This document shows, one piece after another, positions 31,612 through 35,488 of a stretch of 35,488 nucleotides of DNA (position 1 is its first letter; every line of letters starts with the position of its first letter). Origin of the DNA: Candidatus Bathyarchaeota archaeon (lineage in GTDB: Archaea > Thermoproteota > Bathyarchaeia > TCS64); contig JAFGHP010000074.1 in assembly GCA_016930055.1 (NCBI GenBank), forward strand, positions 1 through 35,488. The letters are read 5' to 3'. The notes below the pieces were generated by a model. It was not told the DNA's origin. It did not search any database and saw only the letters and a list, made by a program, of their open reading frames with translations. A program made the position numbers and the translations under genes.

Positions 31612-32373
31612 ATGAACTTGATTTTTGTAGTTGGTACAGCAGCATCAGGGAAATCGAATTTAACTGCAGCTTTTTCAAGATGGCTTGAAATGCAGAGAGA
31701 GGATGTTATGGCAGTAAATTTAGATCCAGGAGCAACAAATCTACCATATGCAGCAAATGTAAATGTTAGAGACTATATCAAAGTCGAGCAAGTTATGGAG
31801 GAATATAATTTAGGACCAAATGGGGGATTAATGGTTGCTTGTGATTTAATGGCGGGAGTAATAGAAAACCTTTCACAAGACATAGAGGATTTTACTCCTG
31901 ATATTTGTATTGTTGATACACCTGGTCAAATGGAGTTGTTTGCTTTCCGTAATCTTGGAGCTGCTATTGCTGAAAGATTGACTGATGCTGAAAAAGGCTT
32001 AATTTACTTGTTTGATTCAGTATTTTCTAGAGATCCTTTAAATTATGTTATGAATCTTTTTCTTGCTTCAGCAATAAACACAAGATTTCAACTACCACAG
32101 TTTCAAGTTTTGAGTAAAATAGATCTTTTACGAGCAAGCGAACTCGAAGAAATATTAGGTTGGGTGGATGATGTAACTCTTTTAGAAGAAGCTATTGATG
32201 TAAGACTTAGTGGAATGAAAAAAGAGATAAGTCAAGATATGATGGAAGTTATAGAACGAATTGGACTAGACTTTAATCCTATCCCTTGTTCATCAAAAAC
32301 ACATGATGGGTTTAATACATTATATGGTGAGTTGCAAAGAGTTTTTACTAGTGGAGAAAAATTTACTCCATAG
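31612..32373 (+). CDS. GPN-loop GTPase
   Basis: A 253-residue GTPase of the archaeal/eukaryal GPN family, linked to RNA polymerase II assembly in eukaryotes. Walker A GTAASGKS (8-15), the defining Gly-Pro-Asn loop at 68-70, and the switch II motif DTPGQ (102-106) are intact. The base-recognition motif SKID follows, as in LSKIDLL. Homologues form dimers with the GPN loops inserted in the partner's active site. The start ATG 31612 is seven bases after the inositol-phosphate synthase stop, so the two genes are probably co-transcribed. Confidence 0.93.
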   Translation: MNLIFVVGTAASGKSNLTAAFSRWLEMQREDVMAVNLDPGATNLPYAANVNVRDYIKVEQVMEEYNLGPNGGLMVACDLMAGVIENLSQDIEDFTPDICIVDTPGQMELFAFRNLGAAIAERLTDAEKGLIYLFDSVFSRDPLNYVMNLFLASAINTRFQLPQFQVLSKIDLLRASELEEILGWVDDVTLLEEAIDVRLSGMKKEISQDMMEVIERIGLDFNPIPCSSKTHDGFNTLYGELQRVFTSGEKFTP

Positions 32374-32455
32374 TTTTTTTGAACTTATTATATTTTTTTA
32401 TGACCTTTTCCAAAACTGTTAAACTAAAGATTAAATGATATTATTCTCGAAGTTA

Positions 32456-33439
32456 ATGACACTATATCTAACACAGGAAGATGTAAAGAAAGTTTTAGAC
32501 ATGCCTTCTACAATAAAAGCTGTGGAAGATGGATTTAGAGAGATGGGAAAAAAAGCAATAGAGATGCCTCCAAGAGTATATCTTCATTTTCCAAAAGGTG
32601 TTTTAATTGCTATGCCTGCTTATATGCCTGGTTTAGGTGTTGCAGGAACAAAACTAGTAACAGTTCATCCAGATAATAAAAAAGATTACAATTTACCCGC
32701 TGTTATAGCTCGAATCGTTTTAAATAGTCCTGAAAATGGCATTCCTTTAGCTATAATGGATGGTACATATATTACTGCGCTAAGAACTGGGGCAGCTGGT
32801 GCTGTTGGTATTAAATATCTTTCTCGTGAAGATTCCGAGATAGTAGGTTTGTGTGGAGCTGGAGTACAGGGAAGAAGCCAAATAATGGGTTTAATGGAAG
32901 TTAGGCCTAATGTTAAAAAAGTTAAGGTTTATGATATTATTCCAGAAGCAAAAACGTTGTTTATAAATGAAATGAAAAAAATATACCCAAAAATTGAATT
33001 TATTTCAGTGAATACTCCTGAAGATGCAACAAAAGATAGTGATATAATAATTACTTGTACTCCAAGTCCTATACCATTCATTAAAGGAGAATGGCTTAAA
33101 GAAGGAGCTCACGTCTCAGCAATTGGAGCTGATACAGCAGCAAAAAGAGAGTTAGAGACATCTGTTTTATTAAAATGTACTAAAATATCTGTTGATTATA
33201 TACCTCAAGCATTTGTAGTTGGTGATTTTGCATTACCTAAAGAAGAAGGTGCAATTACTGAAGAAGACATATATGCTGAAATGGGCGAAATTGTATGTGG
33301 TAAGAAACAAGGAAGAATAAATAAAAAAGAAATTACTTTATTCAAAGCAACCGGTTTAGCGATAGAAGATGTTGGGACTGCTGCTATTGTATATAATTTA
33401 GCTATAAACAAGAACATTGGTCTAAAACTACAATCTTAA
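32456..33439 (+). CDS. Ornithine cyclodeaminase / mu-crystallin / alanine dehydrogenase family
   Basis: About 327 residues matching the archaeal alanine dehydrogenase/ornithine cyclodeaminase superfamily. The N-terminal substrate domain reads LYLTQEDVKKVLDM, then MPPRVYLHFPKGVLIAMPAYM. The dinucleotide-binding core reads VGLCGAGVQGRSQIMGL, followed by EIVCGKKQGR near the C-terminus. Members deaminate alanine or ornithine, or reduce imines; I cannot choose on sequence alone, and the similarity to archaeal Ala dehydrogenase is recall. ATG 32456 gives the usual family start; ATG 32435 would add seven residues. Confidence 0.86.
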   Translation: MTLYLTQEDVKKVLDMPSTIKAVEDGFREMGKKAIEMPPRVYLHFPKGVLIAMPAYMPGLGVAGTKLVTVHPDNKKDYNLPAVIARIVLNSPENGIPLAIMDGTYITALRTGAAGAVGIKYLSREDSEIVGLCGAGVQGRSQIMGLMEVRPNVKKVKVYDIIPEAKTLFINEMKKIYPKIEFISVNTPEDATKDSDIIITCTPSPIPFIKGEWLKEGAHVSAIGADTAAKRELETSVLLKCTKISVDYIPQAFVVGDFALPKEEGAITEEDIYAEMGEIVCGKKQGRINKKEITLFKATGLAIEDVGTAAIVYNLAINKNIGLKLQS

Positions 33440-33494
33440 AATTACTTTTTTTTATTTTTTTAATAATAATAAAATTTTACTTAAGTCGTAAAAC

Positions 33495-33562
33495 TATAAA
33501 ACATGGGTTTTATAATTCATGAAAAATGTAAGTTATTAATTTAAAATTTAATAACTTTTTTT
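33495..33562 (+). terminator. Two hairpins with T7 run between convergent genes
   Basis: TATAAAAC (33495-33502) pairs with GTTTTATA (33507-33514) around a 4-base loop. AAGTTATTAA (33530-33539) pairs with TTAATAACTT (33548-33557), a perfect 10-bp stem that runs straight into a T tract (33556-33562). The latter has intrinsic-terminator form for the plus strand and sits beside the stop of the minus-strand PhoU-like gene, so it may serve both. Confidence 0.65.
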
Positions 33563-33563
33563 A

Positions 33564-34238
33564 CTAATGATTTATTCTAACAGCTATTGCTCTAACTATG
33601 TCAGCAGTATTTTCACACCAATCCGCAATTGTTTCGATGGCATCTAGAAATTCATTTAATAATATTAAAGAACCTATTGAATATCCTGGAAACTCTAATG
33701 TGGCTAGATGACTTCTAGCAATGCTATATAATTCATCTATATCTTCTTCGAGGAGTTCTACATTATTAGCTAAATTAAGGGCTTCCTTTGGATTTTTAGG
33801 TAATATTTTTAGACAGTCTGTTAATACTTTAACACAATCATTATTTTCTCTGCACATATTTAGTGTTGCTTCTTTCATCTCTTCAGGTACTTTAAAAAAT
33901 GGTATTATATTTAATATTCTTCCAGCTTCTTTACTCCAATCTGCAATCCAATCAACAGCTCTTACTAGTTCCATTAAGTCTTCTCTTTCTTCAGGAAACA
34001 TTTCACTTTTTGTTAAAGATTCAACCATTTCTCTACGCAATTCATCTGCTTCCATCTCCATCCTAGATATATTATTGTAAAAACTTTTACAATTTTCTAA
34101 TTCACCTCTTGAAGCAGCTTCAACCATTTGTGTTAAATCTGTTACAGATTTTTTTGTAAGTTCTAAATGTTTCTCAGCCATTGTTAAAACTTCATCACCA
34201 CGCTTTGGTGAGAACCAATTAAAAATAGTTTTAGCCAA
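33564..34238 (-). CDS. PhoU-like DUF47 protein
   Basis: A 224-residue all-helical protein of the DUF47 (PhoU-divergent) family. Repeating acidic ExxxD segments (ISRMEMEADELRREM; VELLEEDIDELY) are the metal-binding patches of the two three-helix bundles. ATG 34238 (MAKTIFNWFSPKRGD) starts the family-typical N-terminus. DUF47 genes commonly sit beside phosphate transporters, and here the Na/Pi-type symporter lies just upstream with a 49-base gap, so it probably regulates that transporter. Confidence 0.9.
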   Translation of the reverse strand: MAKTIFNWFSPKRGDEVLTMAEKHLELTKKSVTDLTQMVEAASRGELENCKSFYNNISRMEMEADELRREMVESLTKSEMFPEEREDLMELVRAVDWIADWSKEAGRILNIIPFFKVPEEMKEATLNMCRENNDCVKVLTDCLKILPKNPKEALNLANNVELLEEDIDELYSIARSHLATLEFPGYSIGSLILLNEFLDAIETIADWCENTADIVRAIAVRINH

Positions 34239-34287
34239 TGTTATGAGTTAATTCTCCTAGTTATTATTAAATCCTTTCACTTCTTTT

Positions 34288-35382
34288 TTAAGTTATGTTA
34301 AAAGAATATATCAATAATATTAGTATCGGTATTAAGTGAAATAAAACTGTTGTAATTAAAGTAGTTTTGGGAGACTCTGCGATAATACCCGCTATACTTT
34401 TAATCAAATCACTAAATGGTTTTAGAAGTGGTAAAAACATCATCGCTCCTATTAAATTAATACTTAAATGGACAAGCCATACCCCCATAGCAATCGGGTT
34501 CCCAGTAGCCATTGCTGCTATCATTACGTCAAAAACCGTACCAATATTTGCACCCAAAATATATGGCAGAATATAATAATCAGCACTTATAACTCCACTT
34601 GACGCTAAAGGCACTAAAAGAGATACCATTACTGTTGTACTTGGCACAAGTATAGCAAAAATTAATCCAGCAAAAAAAGCTCTTAACGGTTTAGTGAATG
34701 TTGCTCGTATTAAATTCCATGAACGAGGCATATTAAAAACCTCTGTCATGTATTTTTCTATACCACCAAGAGCAATAATCAACAGTATTATACCCAAAAT
34801 TAGTCCAACCCATGGAGGAATATTCTTAAACAATGGTTTAACCCATGGAGTAGCAACCTCAAGAAGATCTGGAATATAATATAACCAATTTGCATTAATA
34901 AATAACCTACTACCTATTTCAGATATTCTAGAAAACAAATGAAAAAAAACTTCAGCTAAATAAAAAATTAATAAAGTAATTAAATTATAAATGACATGAC
35001 TTAAAGTTACATTAAAAGCTGCTTTTTGTCCACTTTTGCGTCTAATTTGATTTATTACTGAAACTAGGAAAGGTGTAACAGTAGTTCCTAATTCTGCACC
35101 AATTACTGTAGCGACTGCTAAATTCATAGGTAAAACGCCTGAAGCAGTAAATGTAACAATAATTGAATCAAATGCTCCACTACTATGTAATAACGCAGTA
35201 CCAATCCACCCAGCAAAAACTGCACTTGTTGTATCTCGAATTATTAAAATAATTTTTTCTGCAAGATCCTCTCCCATAATTTCTGCAGCATTTTTAATGA
35301 TCATAATTCCAGAAACAAAAAAGTATAATGCAATTAGTGAAGCCATTATGTTAAGATATTTAGAACGCAAGTACTGATCCAA
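34288..35382 (-). CDS. Na+/phosphate cotransporter family protein (NptA/PF02690)
   Basis: A 364-residue membrane protein with two inverted repeats typical of Na/Pi cotransporters: repeat one with LLHSSGAFDSIIVTF and GAELGTTVTPFL, repeat two with VPSTTVMVSLLVPLASSG and LGANIGTVFDVMIAA. These are the QSSS- and GxNxGT-type substrate motifs, here somewhat diverged: the first reads HSSGA rather than QSSSA. At least eight hydrophobic helices are present. The start is TTG 35382, or ATG 12 codons later (MASLIALYFF); the choice is open. It is upstream of the PhoU-like gene on the same strand. Confidence 0.85.
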   Translation of the reverse strand: MDQYLRSKYLNIMASLIALYFFVSGIMIIKNAAEIMGEDLAEKIILIIRDTTSAVFAGWIGTALLHSSGAFDSIIVTFTASGVLPMNLAVATVIGAELGTTVTPFLVSVINQIRRKSGQKAAFNVTLSHVIYNLITLLIFYLAEVFFHLFSRISEIGSRLFINANWLYYIPDLLEVATPWVKPLFKNIPPWVGLILGIILLIIALGGIEKYMTEVFNMPRSWNLIRATFTKPLRAFFAGLIFAILVPSTTVMVSLLVPLASSGVISADYYILPYILGANIGTVFDVMIAAMATGNPIAMGVWLVHLSINLIGAMMFLPLLKPFSDLIKSIAGIIAESPKTTLITTVLFHLIPILILLIYSFNIT

Positions 35383-35488
35383 TTACGAACTTTGTATATT
35401 TATTAAAGAATAACTTATATAAAATATATAAACTATATAGAATTATAAAAATAATTATATTTATTAACAATTTATATAATTTAAATTA
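35383..35488. other. AT-rich right edge
   Basis: The last 106 bases are about 90% A+T with no coding frame. They would contain the promoter of the Na/Pi-type transporter, but no single TATA box stands out from the AT-rich background. Confidence 0.4.

Overview
The window looks like a chromosomal segment of a low-GC archaeon. The archaeal signs are leaderless promoters with TATA boxes about 25 bases before start codons, archaeal/eukaryal-type glycyl-tRNA synthetase, a CDKAL1-type tRNA methylthiotransferase, a GPN-loop GTPase, methylthioadenosine phosphorylase with a C-terminal CxC motif, inositol-phosphate synthase, and an ESCRT-III/Vps4 (Cdv) gene cluster. The ESCRT-III proteins resemble the CdvB type of TACK archaea more than the Asgard CHMP type, so a TACK lineage (Bathyarchaeia-like is my guess) is most likely. 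The exact lineage is inference. There is no rRNA, intact tRNA or CRISPR array.

Layout. (1) 1-1270 looks like the edge of an integrated element: a zinc-finger gene fragment, a Rep-like gene, a small orphan gene, three GC-rich hairpins and a 3' tRNA fragment that probably marks an attachment site. (2) 1287-6740 carries SAM hydroxide adenosyltransferase (DUF62), a THUMP-FtsJ RNA methyltransferase, an alpha/beta hydrolase, a methylthiotransferase, a PHP phosphoesterase and a two-helix membrane protein. (3) 7008-10127 is the centrepiece: two CdvB-like ESCRT-III genes, a MIT-AAA ATPase (CdvC/Vps4), and a fourth small gene of unknown family with a hydrophobic hairpin. No CdvA is visible. (4) 10203-17203 holds mtnP, pyrG, a DUF1846 gene, gpmI and an M24 peptidase. 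(5) 17285-19540 holds a bactofilin-like beta-solenoid protein with thirteen 17-residue repeats, a winged-helix protein and a thioredoxin-like protein. (6) 19661-24204 holds two unrecognised membrane/secreted proteins, a LarA-like racemase, a ferritin-like diiron protein and a beta-propeller protein. (7) 24368-35382 holds a CinA-like protein, a CooT-like protein, glyS, an operon of flippase-like membrane protein, Gfo/Idh oxidoreductase and DUF362, then GNAT, inositol-phosphate synthase, GPN GTPase, an ornithine cyclodeaminase/alanine dehydrogenase homologue, and a PhoU-like plus Na/phosphate symporter pair.

How they fit together. The Cdv cluster should do membrane scission: ESCRT-III filaments are remodelled by the MIT-AAA ATPase. 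The first ESCRT-III gene is separated from the rest by a hairpin with a T tract and a probable second promoter, and has clearly higher GC, which suggests separate and stronger expression. With CdvA absent here, the fourth gene's membrane-seeking hairpin is a candidate anchor. A short proline motif (FPELP, FPEPP, FPEPT, LPDPP) recurs in both ESCRT-III proteins, the fourth protein and the tail of the solenoid protein, and might be a shared docking motif for the MIT domain. Most of the rest is housekeeping metabolism in short transcription units, often in convergent pairs.
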